Assembly (NCBI GenBank): GCA_965218765.1
Contig: CBDCLU010000006.1
Coordinates: forward strand, 423,295-487,294
Length of the DNA stretch: 64,000 nucleotides
Direction: 5' to 3'
Source: JBBPYC01 sp965218765
GTDB taxonomy: Bacteria; Pseudomonadota; Gammaproteobacteria; Burkholderiales; Burkholderiaceae_C
Below, piece by piece: positions 1-8,710 of the stretch. How positions within the stretch are numbered: the stretch's first letter is position 1; each line of letters opens with the position of its first letter. The translations under genes and the position numbers were made by a program. The notes beneath the pieces are model-generated. The model saw only the letters and a program-made list of their open reading frames with translations, had not been told where the DNA came from and searched no databases.

Positions 1-1
1 G

Positions 2-913
2 CTCGTCACCACGCATGTGCCCGTTCTGCTGGATGCAGCAGTCGACGCTTGGTCGACCGATCTGGACGGGTCCTATCTGGATGCAACTTTCGGTCGCGGC
101 GGCCATTCTCGCGCGCTGTTGGCTCGCCTGTCGCCGCGCGGCCGGCTGCTGGCGCTCGACCGCGATCCGGCCGCCGTGGCAGTTGCGCGAACGCTCGACG
201 ATCCGCGTTTTTCAGTTCGCCATTGCGCATTCGCACAGTTGGCCGAGGTGGCGCCGCCGGCACTGCATGGTGTGTTGCTCGACCTGGGCGTGAGTTCTCC
301 GCAAGTCGATACGCCGGAACGTGGCTTCAGCTTTCGCTTCGATGCGCCATTGGACATGCGCATGGATACCAGCCGGGGGCCGACCGTGGCCGAGTGGCTG
401 CAGGTGGCGGATGTGCCGGAAATCGTGGAGGTGTTGCGTGACTACGGTGAAGAACGGTTTGCTGTTCAGATTGCAAAGGCGCTTGTGGCTCGCCGACAAG
501 AGCGGCGCCCAGTTTCAACCACCGCCGAGCTGGCCGGGCTCGTGGCTGGCACGGTCAAAACCCGCGAGCCGGGCCAGAACCCTGCAACGCGCACATTTCA
601 GGCTTTTCGGATTCACATCAACGCCGAACTTGAAGAGTTGCAACAAGCGCTAGAGGCAAGCCTGCATGTATTGCGACCTGGAGGCCGGCTCGTGGTGATC
701 AGCTTTCATTCGCTGGAAGACCGCATCGTCAAGCAATTCATCGCCCGCCACGCGCGAGCGGTGGTAGACCGGCGCGCGCCATTTGCCGCGGCCGAGCCGC
801 TGCGGCTTGAAGCGCTGGGCCGGGTGCGCCCTGATGCAGCCGAGATTGCCGCCAACCCCAGAGCCCGCAGCGCGGTGATGCGCGTGGCCGCTCGTACGGC
901 CGTGCCGGCATGA
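2..913 (+). CDS. rsmH: 16S rRNA (cytosine-1402-N4)-methyltransferase RsmH, 5' end cut off
   Basis: Methylates N4 of C1402 in 16S rRNA using S-adenosylmethionine. The frame is open to the left edge (codons 2-16 read LVTTH before VPVLLDAAVDAW), and homologues carry a His just before this segment, so the true start lies outside the window. The SAM-binding segment DATFGRGGHSRALL is followed by LALDRDP; LLDLGVSSPQVD and the C-terminal VISFHSLEDRIVKQF are hallmarks of the family. It is the first visible gene of the dcw cluster (mraZ would be expected just upstream) and ends 3 bases before ftsL. Confidence 0.96.
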   Translation, partial: LVTTHVPVLLDAAVDAWSTDLDGSYLDATFGRGGHSRALLARLSPRGRLLALDRDPAAVAVARTLDDPRFSVRHCAFAQLAEVAPPALHGVLLDLGVSSPQVDTPERGFSFRFDAPLDMRMDTSRGPTVAEWLQVADVPEIVEVLRDYGEERFAVQIAKALVARRQERRPVSTTAELAGLVAGTVKTREPGQNPATRTFQAFRIHINAELEELQQALEASLHVLRPGGRLVVISFHSLEDRIVKQFIARHARAVVDRRAPFAAAEPLRLEALGRVRPDAAEIAANPRARSAVMRVAARTAVPA

Positions 914-916
914 TCG

Positions 917-1270
917 ATGCGGCTGAATCTCGTCTTGGCCATCGCGGTGCTCGCGAGTGCGCTGTATCTGGTGCATGTGCAGTACGAATCGCGCCGGTTT
1001 TTCAACGAGTTGGAAAAAGTGAACAGCACTGCCGCCAAGCTTGAGGTCGAGCAAAGCCGCCTGCAGGTTGAGCGCCGCGGCGAAGCGACTTCGCTGCGCG
1101 TGGAAAACCTGGCTGCCCAGCGCTTGCAGATGACGGTGGCGACGCCGGTCATCACGCTCTATGTGGATGGTGACGGCAACCCGTTGCCGACCCGGATCGC
1201 AACGTCTGCTGCCGCTGCGGCAACGGCCGCACGCAACGCACCCGTCAAACAGCGTGGGAGCCAGCCATGA
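917..1270 (+). CDS. ftsL: cell division protein FtsL
   Basis: Small bitopic divisome protein that with FtsB and FtsQ links early division proteins to the FtsW-FtsI synthase. The 117-residue product has a short N-terminus, one membrane segment at about residues 3-20 (LNLVLAIAVLASALYLVHV) and a coiled-coil-prone stretch rich in Glu, Lys and Leu (about 30-75), the usual FtsL plan. Sequence conservation in FtsL is weak, so the call rests on size, topology and position between rsmH and ftsI. Its stop overlaps the ftsI start by 4 bases (ATGA). Confidence 0.9.
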   Translation: MRLNLVLAIAVLASALYLVHVQYESRRFFNELEKVNSTAAKLEVEQSRLQVERRGEATSLRVENLAAQRLQMTVATPVITLYVDGDGNPLPTRIATSAAAAATAARNAPVKQRGSQP

Positions 1271-3000
1271 GCCGAAGTGTTCGTTACGCATCGACCCCGT
1301 TGCTGGCCAGCCGCACGCCGGTCTGGCGCAGCAAGCTGATCGTGGCGGGCATTGCAGCTGGCTTCCTTGCGCTGGCCGGGCGTGCTGCCTATGTGCAGGT
1401 GATCGGCAATGACTTTTTCCGGCGCCAGGGCGAGGTCCGTTTCGCGCGTACGCTGGAGTTGCCGGCCAGCCGCGGCCGTGTGCTGGATCGCAACGGGTTA
1501 ATCCTTGCGTCCAGCGTGGTGGCGCCGAGCATCTGGGCCATCCCCGAGGACGTCGACCGCGATCCAGTCAAGCTGCGTAGGTTGGCCGACCTGCTCAAGA
1601 TGCCGCTGGCTGCGTTGAACGAAAAGCTTGAGGACCAGGATCGTTCATTTGTCTGGCTGCGCCGTCAGATTGACGAACCCGTCGCGCAGGCGATCGCTGC
1701 GCTTGGCATCGAGGGCGTTTACCAGCGCAAAGAATACAAGCGCCAATACCCGGAAGGCGAGGCGATCGCCCATGTGGTGGGCTTCACCAATGTGGAGGAT
1801 CATGGCCAGGAGGGCATCGAGCTCGAGTTCAACAAGGAGCTTGCTGGTCGTGCTGGCTCGCGGCGCGTGATCAAGGATCGATTCGGTCGCGTGATCGAAA
1901 CGGTCGGTGACCAGACCCCGCCGCTCGACGGGCAGGACATTCAGCTCAGCATCGACAGCAAGGTGCAGTTCTTTGCGTATCAGAAGCTGCGCGACGCGGT
2001 GCTGGCGAACAAGGCCAAAGCCGGCAGCGTGGTCGTGCTCGACAGCCAGACCGGCGAAGTGCTGGCGCTGGCGAACTACCCGAGCTATGTGCCCGACAAG
2101 CGCCAGAACCTGCAGGGCGAACAGTTGCGCAACCGTGCATTGACCGACACGTTCGAGCCGGGCTCGACCATGAAACCGGTCACGGTCGCGATGGCGCTCG
2201 AAGCCGGCCGGGTCAAGCCGCAGACTTTGATCGACACCAGCCCCGGGCGCTTCCAGATCGGCGGCTTCACGATCCGCGATACGCACAACTACGGCACGCT
2301 CACCGTGGAAGGCGTGATCCAGAAGTCGAGCAACGTCGGCGCGCTCAAGATCGCGCAGAAGATGTCGCCGCACGAAATGTGGGACACCTATACCGCGCTT
2401 GGCTACGGCGAAAAGCCCGCGCTGCGTTTTCCGGGTGCCGCCACCGGGCGCCTGCGGCCTTGGAAAACCTGGAAACCGGTCGAACAGGCCACCATGGCCT
2501 ATGGCTACGGCATGTCAGCGTCGCTGTTCCAGATGGCGCATTCGTACACCGCGTTTGCACGAGACGGACAGGTGATCCCGATCACCTTGCTGAAACAGTC
2601 CGGGCCGGTGGTCGGCACCAAAGTGTTCTCGCCTGCCACAGCGCGCGCGATTCGCAGGATGATGGAGATGGCGGCCGGCCCGGGCGGTACCGGCCAGCGT
2701 GCCCAGACCGTGGGCTACTCGGTCGGCGGCAAGTCGGGCACTGCGCACAAGCAGGTCGGCCGCGGCTACGCGAGCAACAAATACCGGTCCTGGTTCACCG
2801 GCATGGCGCCGATTAGCCAGCCGCGCATCATCGTCGCTGTGATGATCGACGAGCCGAATGCGGGCGTCTATTTCGGCGGTCTAGTGGCAGCTCCCGTGTT
2901 CAGTTCGGTGGTGCAGCAGACCTTGCGCATGATGGGCGTGCAGCCGGATATGTCGGTGGTGCCGCAGATCGTGTCCGATACGGTGGAGGAGTCGTTCTAG
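1267..3000 (+). CDS. ftsI: peptidoglycan DD-transpeptidase FtsI (PBP3)
   Basis: Septal class B penicillin-binding protein that cross-links peptidoglycan with FtsW. The 577-residue product has an N-terminal membrane anchor (about residues 22-42), the non-catalytic pedestal domain beginning at LPASRGRVLDRNG, and a transpeptidase domain with the nucleophile motif STMK (Ser near 300), SSN near 354 and KSGT near 489 (KTGT in many homologues). Length fits the family. It is packed between ftsL (4-base overlap) and murE, whose ATG follows the TAG stop directly. Confidence 0.97.
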   Translation: MSRSVRYASTPLLASRTPVWRSKLIVAGIAAGFLALAGRAAYVQVIGNDFFRRQGEVRFARTLELPASRGRVLDRNGLILASSVVAPSIWAIPEDVDRDPVKLRRLADLLKMPLAALNEKLEDQDRSFVWLRRQIDEPVAQAIAALGIEGVYQRKEYKRQYPEGEAIAHVVGFTNVEDHGQEGIELEFNKELAGRAGSRRVIKDRFGRVIETVGDQTPPLDGQDIQLSIDSKVQFFAYQKLRDAVLANKAKAGSVVVLDSQTGEVLALANYPSYVPDKRQNLQGEQLRNRALTDTFEPGSTMKPVTVAMALEAGRVKPQTLIDTSPGRFQIGGFTIRDTHNYGTLTVEGVIQKSSNVGALKIAQKMSPHEMWDTYTALGYGEKPALRFPGAATGRLRPWKTWKPVEQATMAYGYGMSASLFQMAHSYTAFARDGQVIPITLLKQSGPVVGTKVFSPATARAIRRMMEMAAGPGGTGQRAQTVGYSVGGKSGTAHKQVGRGYASNKYRSWFTGMAPISQPRIIVAVMIDEPNAGVYFGGLVAAPVFSSVVQQTLRMMGVQPDMSVVPQIVSDTVEESF

Positions 3001-4584
3001 ATGGTGCTGCGGCTGGACAGCCCGCTGGACGCCGTTGCCTGGCTGCGTGCGCGTGTGTCGGGCGAGTTGACAGTGGACAGCCGGCAGGTCGGCCGTGGCG
3101 ACGGCTTCGTCGCCTGGCCTGGCGCGGCGGTCGATGGGCGCCGATTCGTGCAGCAGGCGTTCGCCAGCGGTGCAGCGGCCTGCCTGGTTGAGCAACAGGG
3201 CATTGAGTGCCTTGATTTCGATAGCGCAAACGATAGCGTGGCTACGCTGGATGGCCTCAAATTGGCCACTGGCTCGATCGCGGACGCATGGTACGCACAT
3301 CCAAGCCGCAAGCTCGATGTGTTCGCCTTCACCGGCACCAATGGCAAGACCTCCAGTGCCTGGTGGCTGGCGCAAGCCCTTGCCGCGCTTGGTCCTGCGC
3401 ATCGGCGGCAGGCCGGCATCATCGGCACCTTGGGCGTCGGTCTGCCGGATGGAAGCGGCAACGAGGAACTTCGCCCGCGCCCCGGCAGTGGCCTGACCAC
3501 GCCGGATCCGATCACGCTGCAACGCAGCTTCCACCGGTTCGTCCATGCGGGCGTGACGGCATGCGCGATCGAAGCCTCCTCGATCGGGTTGGCCGAACAC
3601 CGCCTGGACGCAAGCCGCATCCGCTGCGCGGTGTTCACCAATTTCTCGCAGGACCATCTCGACTACCACGGCTCGATGGACGCCTACTGGCAGGCCAAAC
3701 GCCAGTTGTTCGACTGGCCGGGGCTGCAGGCGGCGGTCATCAACATCGATGATGGTCATGGCGTGCGACTGGCCCGGTCGCTGCAGGCAACGCCTTCTGT
3801 CGACGTCTGGACCGTCGCCTGCGGGCGGCCGGCGCGGCTTCATGCGCGCCGGATCGAACAGTCGTCCGACGGCCTGCGCTTCGACGTATGCGAAGCCCAT
3901 GAGACACAGGCGGTGGCGACGACGCTGCTCGGCGGCTACAACGTCCTCAATCTGCTTGGCGTGATCGGCGCGCTGCGCTCGCAAGGCGTGGCGCTGTCCG
4001 AATCGGCACGTGCGTGCGCGGCGCTGACGCCGGTGCCGGGCCGCCTGCAACGCGTGCCGGCGCCGGCTGGCCAGCCGCTGGTGCTGGTGGACTACGCGCA
4101 CACGCCCGACGCGCTCGCGCAGGTGCTGGGCACCTTGCGGCCGCTGGCAAGCGCGCGCGCCGGCCGGCTGCACTGCGTGTTCGGATGTGGCGGCGACCGC
4201 GACCGCAGCAAGCGCGCGCCGATGGCCGCAGCGGCCGAACGCGCGGCCGACTGTCTGGTGCTGACCAGCGACAACCCACGTTCGGAAGATCCGCAGGCGA
4301 TCATCCTGCAGGCACTGCAAGGCTTGCAGCAGCCCGACCGGGCCATCGTCGAGGCGGACCGCGCGCGCGCGATTCGCCGCGTCATCTTCGATGCGGCACC
4401 GGTCGATCTGATCTGCATCGCGGGCAAGGGCCATGAGACGACCCAAGAGGTCAGCGGCCGCAAGCTGCCGTTTTCCGACACTGCGGTGGCGGCCGAGGCA
4501 CTCGCCGAACGAGCCGCTGGCGTTCCTCTCGAAGCCTGCATGGCGGCTGCCGCAGCATCGCAAAACCGTCGGAGCGTCGCTTGA
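3001..4584 (+). CDS. murE: UDP-MurNAc-L-Ala-D-Glu:meso-diaminopimelate ligase
   Basis: Cytoplasmic Mur ligase adding meso-diaminopimelate as the third residue of the stem peptide. The 527-residue product has the Mur N-terminal domain, the ATP loop TGTNGKTS near residue 112, the central-domain segment NFSQDHLDYHGSM and, in the C-terminal domain, DNPR at residues 424-427, the signature selecting meso-diaminopimelate rather than lysine. The C-terminus (SKGxGHE-like IAGKGHETTQ) is intact. The ATG directly abuts the ftsI stop; the stop overlaps the murF start (TGATG). Confidence 0.97.
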   Translation: MVLRLDSPLDAVAWLRARVSGELTVDSRQVGRGDGFVAWPGAAVDGRRFVQQAFASGAAACLVEQQGIECLDFDSANDSVATLDGLKLATGSIADAWYAHPSRKLDVFAFTGTNGKTSSAWWLAQALAALGPAHRRQAGIIGTLGVGLPDGSGNEELRPRPGSGLTTPDPITLQRSFHRFVHAGVTACAIEASSIGLAEHRLDASRIRCAVFTNFSQDHLDYHGSMDAYWQAKRQLFDWPGLQAAVINIDDGHGVRLARSLQATPSVDVWTVACGRPARLHARRIEQSSDGLRFDVCEAHETQAVATTLLGGYNVLNLLGVIGALRSQGVALSESARACAALTPVPGRLQRVPAPAGQPLVLVDYAHTPDALAQVLGTLRPLASARAGRLHCVFGCGGDRDRSKRAPMAAAAERAADCLVLTSDNPRSEDPQAIILQALQGLQQPDRAIVEADRARAIRRVIFDAAPVDLICIAGKGHETTQEVSGRKLPFSDTAVAAEALAERAAGVPLEACMAAAAASQNRRSVA

Positions 4585-5966
4585 TGATGACGCTTGCGCA
4601 GATCGAAGGCTGGCTGCCCGATGCCCGGCTGGTGGGTGACCCAGCCGCCGTGGTGGCGCGCGTGCACAGCGACACACGCAGCGTGTTGCCGGGCGACCTG
4701 TACGTGGCGCTGGCCGGCGATCGGTTTGACGGACACGATTTTCTGGCTGATGCCAAGGCATCGGGCGCCATCGCAGCACTCGCGCAAGCTGGGCTTGCAG
4801 AGATTGGCTGGCGCGGGGTGCAGGTCCCCGATTCGCGCTGCGCACTCGGCCAACTCGCCACAGCGTGGCGCGCGCAGTTCGAATTGCCGTTGATCGCAGT
4901 CACCGGCAGCAACGGCAAGACCACCGTCACCCAGATGATCGCGTCGGCCCTTCGGGCTGCAGCAGGCAGCGCGGCTCTCGGTACGCAGGGAAACTTCAAC
5001 AACGACATCGGCGTGCCGCTGACATTGCTGCGGCTGCGCGCCGAACATCGCCTTGCAGTGCTTGAACTGGGCATGAACCATCCCGGGGAAATCGCGGGTC
5101 TGGCGCGCATGGCGCAGCCGACCGTGGCGCTGGTCAACAATGCACAGCGAGAACACATGGAGTTCATGGACTCCACCGAAGCCGTCGCACGCGAGAACGG
5201 TGCGGCCATCAGCGCGTTGCCGGCGGACGGAATCGCGGTGTTTCCGCACGACGAGCCGCATGCCGATATCTGGCGTGAACTGGCTGCCGGGCGCCGCTGC
5301 ATCACGTTCAGTCTGAAAAGCGAAGGTGCAGCCGACGTGTGCCTGCAGTCGGCCGACTGGCAGGGCAGCTGGTGGGACGTGCTGGCGCGCACGCCAGCTG
5401 GCATGCTGCACTATGGGCTGGCAGCGCCTGGCCTGCACAACGTGTTGAATTCGCTGGCGGCAGCAGCGGCTTGCCTGGCAGTTGGGGTGGACCTGAAGCT
5501 GATCGAGGACGGACTCGGCGCATTCACGTCCGTTGCAGGCCGCTCGGCAGTGTTCTCGCTTGCCTGCGGTGAGCGCACCGTCACCGTGGTCGACGACAGC
5601 TACAACGCGAATCCCGATTCGGTGCATGCCGCGATCGAGTTGCTGGGCGGGCTGCCGGCGCCGCAGTTGCTCGTGCTTGGCGACATGGGCGAAGTCGGCG
5701 ATCAGGGGCCGGCGTTCCACCGCGAAGTCGGCGCAGCGGCACATCGGCGCGGTATCGGCGCGCTGATGACGCTGGGTGTTCAGTCACGCGAGGCTGCCGT
5801 CGCATTTTCGGGCGCACAGCCATTCGACGACATCGATGCGCTCAACGACGCCGTGACCGACGCGCTGCCGCAGGTCAGCAGCGTGCTGGTCAAAGGCTCA
5901 CGCTTCATGCACATGGAGCGCGTGATTGCCGCGATCCGGGCCGGAGCTGTTGCGCATGCTGCCTAG
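4584..5966 (+). CDS. murF: UDP-MurNAc-tripeptide:D-alanyl-D-alanine ligase
   Basis: Adds D-Ala-D-Ala to UDP-MurNAc-tripeptide, the last cytoplasmic step of precursor synthesis. The sequence shows TGSNGKTT near residue 107, the ELGMNHPGEI segment typical of MurF, and DDSYNANPDS in the substrate-binding C-terminal half; the product is about 460 residues, normal for MurF. I place the start at ATG 4584, which overlaps the murE stop, rather than the TTG one codon earlier; a second ATG follows at 4587. The end overlaps the mraY start by 11 bases. Confidence 0.96.
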   Translation: MMTLAQIEGWLPDARLVGDPAAVVARVHSDTRSVLPGDLYVALAGDRFDGHDFLADAKASGAIAALAQAGLAEIGWRGVQVPDSRCALGQLATAWRAQFELPLIAVTGSNGKTTVTQMIASALRAAAGSAALGTQGNFNNDIGVPLTLLRLRAEHRLAVLELGMNHPGEIAGLARMAQPTVALVNNAQREHMEFMDSTEAVARENGAAISALPADGIAVFPHDEPHADIWRELAAGRRCITFSLKSEGAADVCLQSADWQGSWWDVLARTPAGMLHYGLAAPGLHNVLNSLAAAAACLAVGVDLKLIEDGLGAFTSVAGRSAVFSLACGERTVTVVDDSYNANPDSVHAAIELLGGLPAPQLLVLGDMGEVGDQGPAFHREVGAAAHRRGIGALMTLGVQSREAAVAFSGAQPFDDIDALNDAVTDALPQVSSVLVKGSRFMHMERVIAAIRAGAVAHAA

Positions 5967-7134
5967 TTTGGCCCAATGGCTGCAGACGGTGTCGCCGGAG
6001 TTCGGTTTCTTCCGGGTATTCCAGTACCTGAGCTTCCGCGCCGTGATGGCGGCCGTGACCGCGTTGCTGATCGGCCTGATCGCAGGCCCGGCGGTGATCC
6101 GGCGTCTGACGGAGCTCAAGATCGGCCAGCCGATCCGTGGCTACGCGATGGAGTCGCATCTGGTCAAGAGCGGCACGCCGACCATGGGCGGCGTGCTGAT
6201 CCTGTTGTCGATCGCGGTGTCCACCGTGCTCTGGTTCGACCTGTCGAATCGGTTCGTCTGGATCGTGCTGCTGGTCACGCTCGGCTTCGGCGCGATCGGC
6301 TGGGCGGACGACTGGCGCAAGGTCGTGCGAAAAGATCCGGAAGGCATGCGCTCGCGCGAGAAGTACTTCTGGCAGTCGGTCATCGGGCTGCTTGCCGCGC
6401 TTTACCTGGTGTTCAGCATTTCCGAAAACTCGAACCTGCGCGTGCTCGAGCTGTTCGCAAGCTGGGTGCAGTCCGGCTTCGACGTGGATCTGCCGCCGAA
6501 AGCCGGTTTGCTGCTGCCGTTTTTCAAGCAGACCAGCTATCCGCTGGGCGTGTTCGGCTTCGTGATCCTGACCTACCTGGTGATCGTCGGCGCCAGCAAC
6601 GCCGTGAACCTGACCGATGGGCTGGATGGCTTGGCGATCATGCCGGTCGTGATGGTCGGCGCGTCGCTTGGCGTGTTCGCCTATGTGACGGGCAACTCGG
6701 TGTTCAGCAAGTACCTGCTGTTTCCGCACATCCCCGGCGCCGGCGAATTGCTGATCTTCTGCTCGGCCATGGCAGGTTCCGGCCTCGCGTTCCTCTGGTT
6801 CAACACGCATCCGGCACAGGTCTTCATGGGCGACGTGGGTGCGCTCGCGCTCGGTGGTGCCTTGGGCACGATTGCGGTGATCGTGCGCCAGGAAATCGTG
6901 CTGGCGATCATGGGGGGCATCTTCGTCGTCGAGGCGATCTCGGTGATGCTGCAGGTGATCTGGTTCAAATACACGCGCCGTCGCTACGGTGTCGGCCGGC
7001 GTCTGCTCAAGATGGCGCCGCTGCATCACCATTTCGAAAAAAGCGGCTGGACCGAAACGCAGGTGGTGGTGCGGTTCTGGATCGTCACGATGCTGCTGTG
7101 CCTGATCGGCCTGTCCACCTTGAAGCTGCGTTGA
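5956..7134 (+). CDS. mraY: phospho-MurNAc-pentapeptide transferase MraY
   Basis: Integral membrane enzyme transferring phospho-MurNAc-pentapeptide to undecaprenyl phosphate to give lipid I. The 392-residue product has about ten hydrophobic segments; the catalytic aspartates lie in GWADDWRKVV and NLTDGLDGLAI, and the HHHFE loop is present. ATG 5956 (MLPSLAQWL) matches the N-terminus of known MraY proteins and is preferred to an in-frame TTG at 5926 deeper inside murF. It overlaps murF and ends 10 bases before murD. Confidence 0.97.
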   Translation: MLPSLAQWLQTVSPEFGFFRVFQYLSFRAVMAAVTALLIGLIAGPAVIRRLTELKIGQPIRGYAMESHLVKSGTPTMGGVLILLSIAVSTVLWFDLSNRFVWIVLLVTLGFGAIGWADDWRKVVRKDPEGMRSREKYFWQSVIGLLAALYLVFSISENSNLRVLELFASWVQSGFDVDLPPKAGLLLPFFKQTSYPLGVFGFVILTYLVIVGASNAVNLTDGLDGLAIMPVVMVGASLGVFAYVTGNSVFSKYLLFPHIPGAGELLIFCSAMAGSGLAFLWFNTHPAQVFMGDVGALALGGALGTIAVIVRQEIVLAIMGGIFVVEAISVMLQVIWFKYTRRRYGVGRRLLKMAPLHHHFEKSGWTETQVVVRFWIVTMLLCLIGLSTLKLR

Positions 7135-7144
7135 GCTGCCGGCC

Positions 7145-8710
7145 ATGATCACGTCGAACCACTCCGATCGGCCCGCGCTCGTGCTTGGCCTCGGCGTGTC
7201 CGGCCTCGCGATGGCGCGCTGGTGGGCGCGCGGTGGGGGCACGGTGACGGTTGCCGATTCGCGCGCTGCGCCACCGGAGCTGGCGCAGCTGGAGCGCGAG
7301 CTGCCGACGACCCGTTTCACAGGCGGCGTGGTGTTTGATGCAGCGCTGTTCGACGCGATCGACCCGGGCGTCGTGCTCGCAAGTCCAGGGCTGGCACCAG
7401 CCGTCCTGGCGCCGCTGCTGCAGCGTGCGCACGAGCGGAACGTGCCTTGGGGCGGCGAACTGAGCCTGTTTGCGCAGGCGCTGGCCGACCTGCGCGATGC
7501 ACGCAACTATCGGCCGGTGCAGCTGGCCGTGACGGGCACCAACGGCAAGACCACGGTCACGGCGCTGACCGGGCGCCTGCTGGAAGCGGCCGGCATGAAG
7601 GTGGCGGTCGCCGGCAATATCGGACCAAGTCTGCTCGACACCCTGGCCGCGCGGCTGGCTGCCGACGATCTGCCCGACGTCTGGGTGCTCGAGCTCTCCA
7701 GCTTCCAGCTTGACGCCGCCGGCAATTTTGAACCGACTGCTGCGGCGCTGCTGAATCTGACACAGGACCATCTGGACTGGCACGGTTCGATGGAGGCTTA
7801 TGCGACTGCCAAAGCCCGGGTGTTCGGCCGGCAGGCGCTGCGCGTGCTGAATCGCGACGATCCGCGCGTGTTCGCGCTGGCTGGCTCACCCAAGCCCGCC
7901 GCTGCCGACCAGAAAAGACCGCCACGGCGCAAGCCGTTGCCGCCGCCGGTGGTGTGCAGCTTCGGCAGCGACCGGCCAAGCCAGGCCGGCGACTTCGGCA
8001 TCGATACCGTGCATGGGGTGGCCTGGCTGGTTCGCCTGGTGAAGGACGGCGACGTGGCCGACAACCGCAGACGCAGCAGCCGCGCTGCGGCGTCGCCCGA
8101 CCTGATGCTCCAGCGGCTCATGCCGGCCGATGCGCTGCGCATCTGCGGCCGGCACAACGCGTTGAATGCGCTGGCCGCACTGGCACTGGCCAGTGTCGCC
8201 AGCTCAAGCCTGGCGCCGATGCTGCATGCGCTGCGCGACTACCGCGGCGAGCCGCATCGGGTGGAACTGGTCGGCGTGGTCGACGGCATCGAATACTTCG
8301 ACGACAGCAAGGGCACGAACGTCGGTGCGGCGGTGGCGGCGCTGGATGGTCTCGGCCAGCAGCGCAAGCTGGTCGTGATCCTCGGCGGCGACGGCAAAGG
8401 CCAGGACTTCGCGCCGCTTGAGCGCCCGGTGACTGAGCATGCGCGCGCGGTGGTGTTGATCGGCCGCGATGCGCCGTTGTTGAAAGCGCAGTTGAGCGGT
8501 ACTGGCGTTGCACTGCTGGCTGCCGATTCGATGCCGGCTGCGGTCGACCTTGCGGCGCGTCACGCGCAGGCCGGCGATGCGGTGCTGCTGTCGCCGGCCT
8601 GTGCGAGCTTCGACATGTATCGCAACTACGGCCACCGTGCCGAGGCCTTCCGTGCCGCGGTGGCCAAGCATGCGCACGAGCACGGCGCGCAACTGGTGGG
8701 GGCCGCATGA
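7145..8710 (+). CDS. murD: UDP-MurNAc-L-alanine:D-glutamate ligase
   Basis: Adds D-glutamate to UDP-MurNAc-L-Ala. The N-terminal Rossmann-like domain carries VLGLGVSGLA, the ATP loop is GTNGKTT near residue 128, NLTQDHLDWHGSM follows, and DDSKGTN and SPACASFDMYRNYGHRAE mark the C-terminal domain. At 521 residues it is about 80 longer than E. coli MurD; the excess falls in the central domain after the ALAG segment, including a Pro/Arg-rich stretch (PPRRKPLPPPVV, about residues 258-270) before the next conserved block. The stop overlaps ftsW by 4 bases. Confidence 0.96.
   Translation: MITSNHSDRPALVLGLGVSGLAMARWWARGGGTVTVADSRAAPPELAQLERELPTTRFTGGVVFDAALFDAIDPGVVLASPGLAPAVLAPLLQRAHERNVPWGGELSLFAQALADLRDARNYRPVQLAVTGTNGKTTVTALTGRLLEAAGMKVAVAGNIGPSLLDTLAARLAADDLPDVWVLELSSFQLDAAGNFEPTAAALLNLTQDHLDWHGSMEAYATAKARVFGRQALRVLNRDDPRVFALAGSPKPAAADQKRPPRRKPLPPPVVCSFGSDRPSQAGDFGIDTVHGVAWLVRLVKDGDVADNRRRSSRAAASPDLMLQRLMPADALRICGRHNALNALAALALASVASSSLAPMLHALRDYRGEPHRVELVGVVDGIEYFDDSKGTNVGAAVAALDGLGQQRKLVVILGGDGKGQDFAPLERPVTEHARAVVLIGRDAPLLKAQLSGTGVALLAADSMPAAVDLAARHAQAGDAVLLSPACASFDMYRNYGHRAEAFRAAVAKHAHEHGAQLVGAA

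Noticed and set aside
2881..4845. A 654-codon minus-strand frame opposite murE and part of murF
   Set aside because: Low-complexity Arg/His-rich translation without motifs; murE is certain.
5926..5955. An upstream TTG start for mraY giving ten extra residues
   Set aside because: The ATG at 5956 matches the conserved N-terminus of MraY, and the extension is the murF C-terminal coding region.
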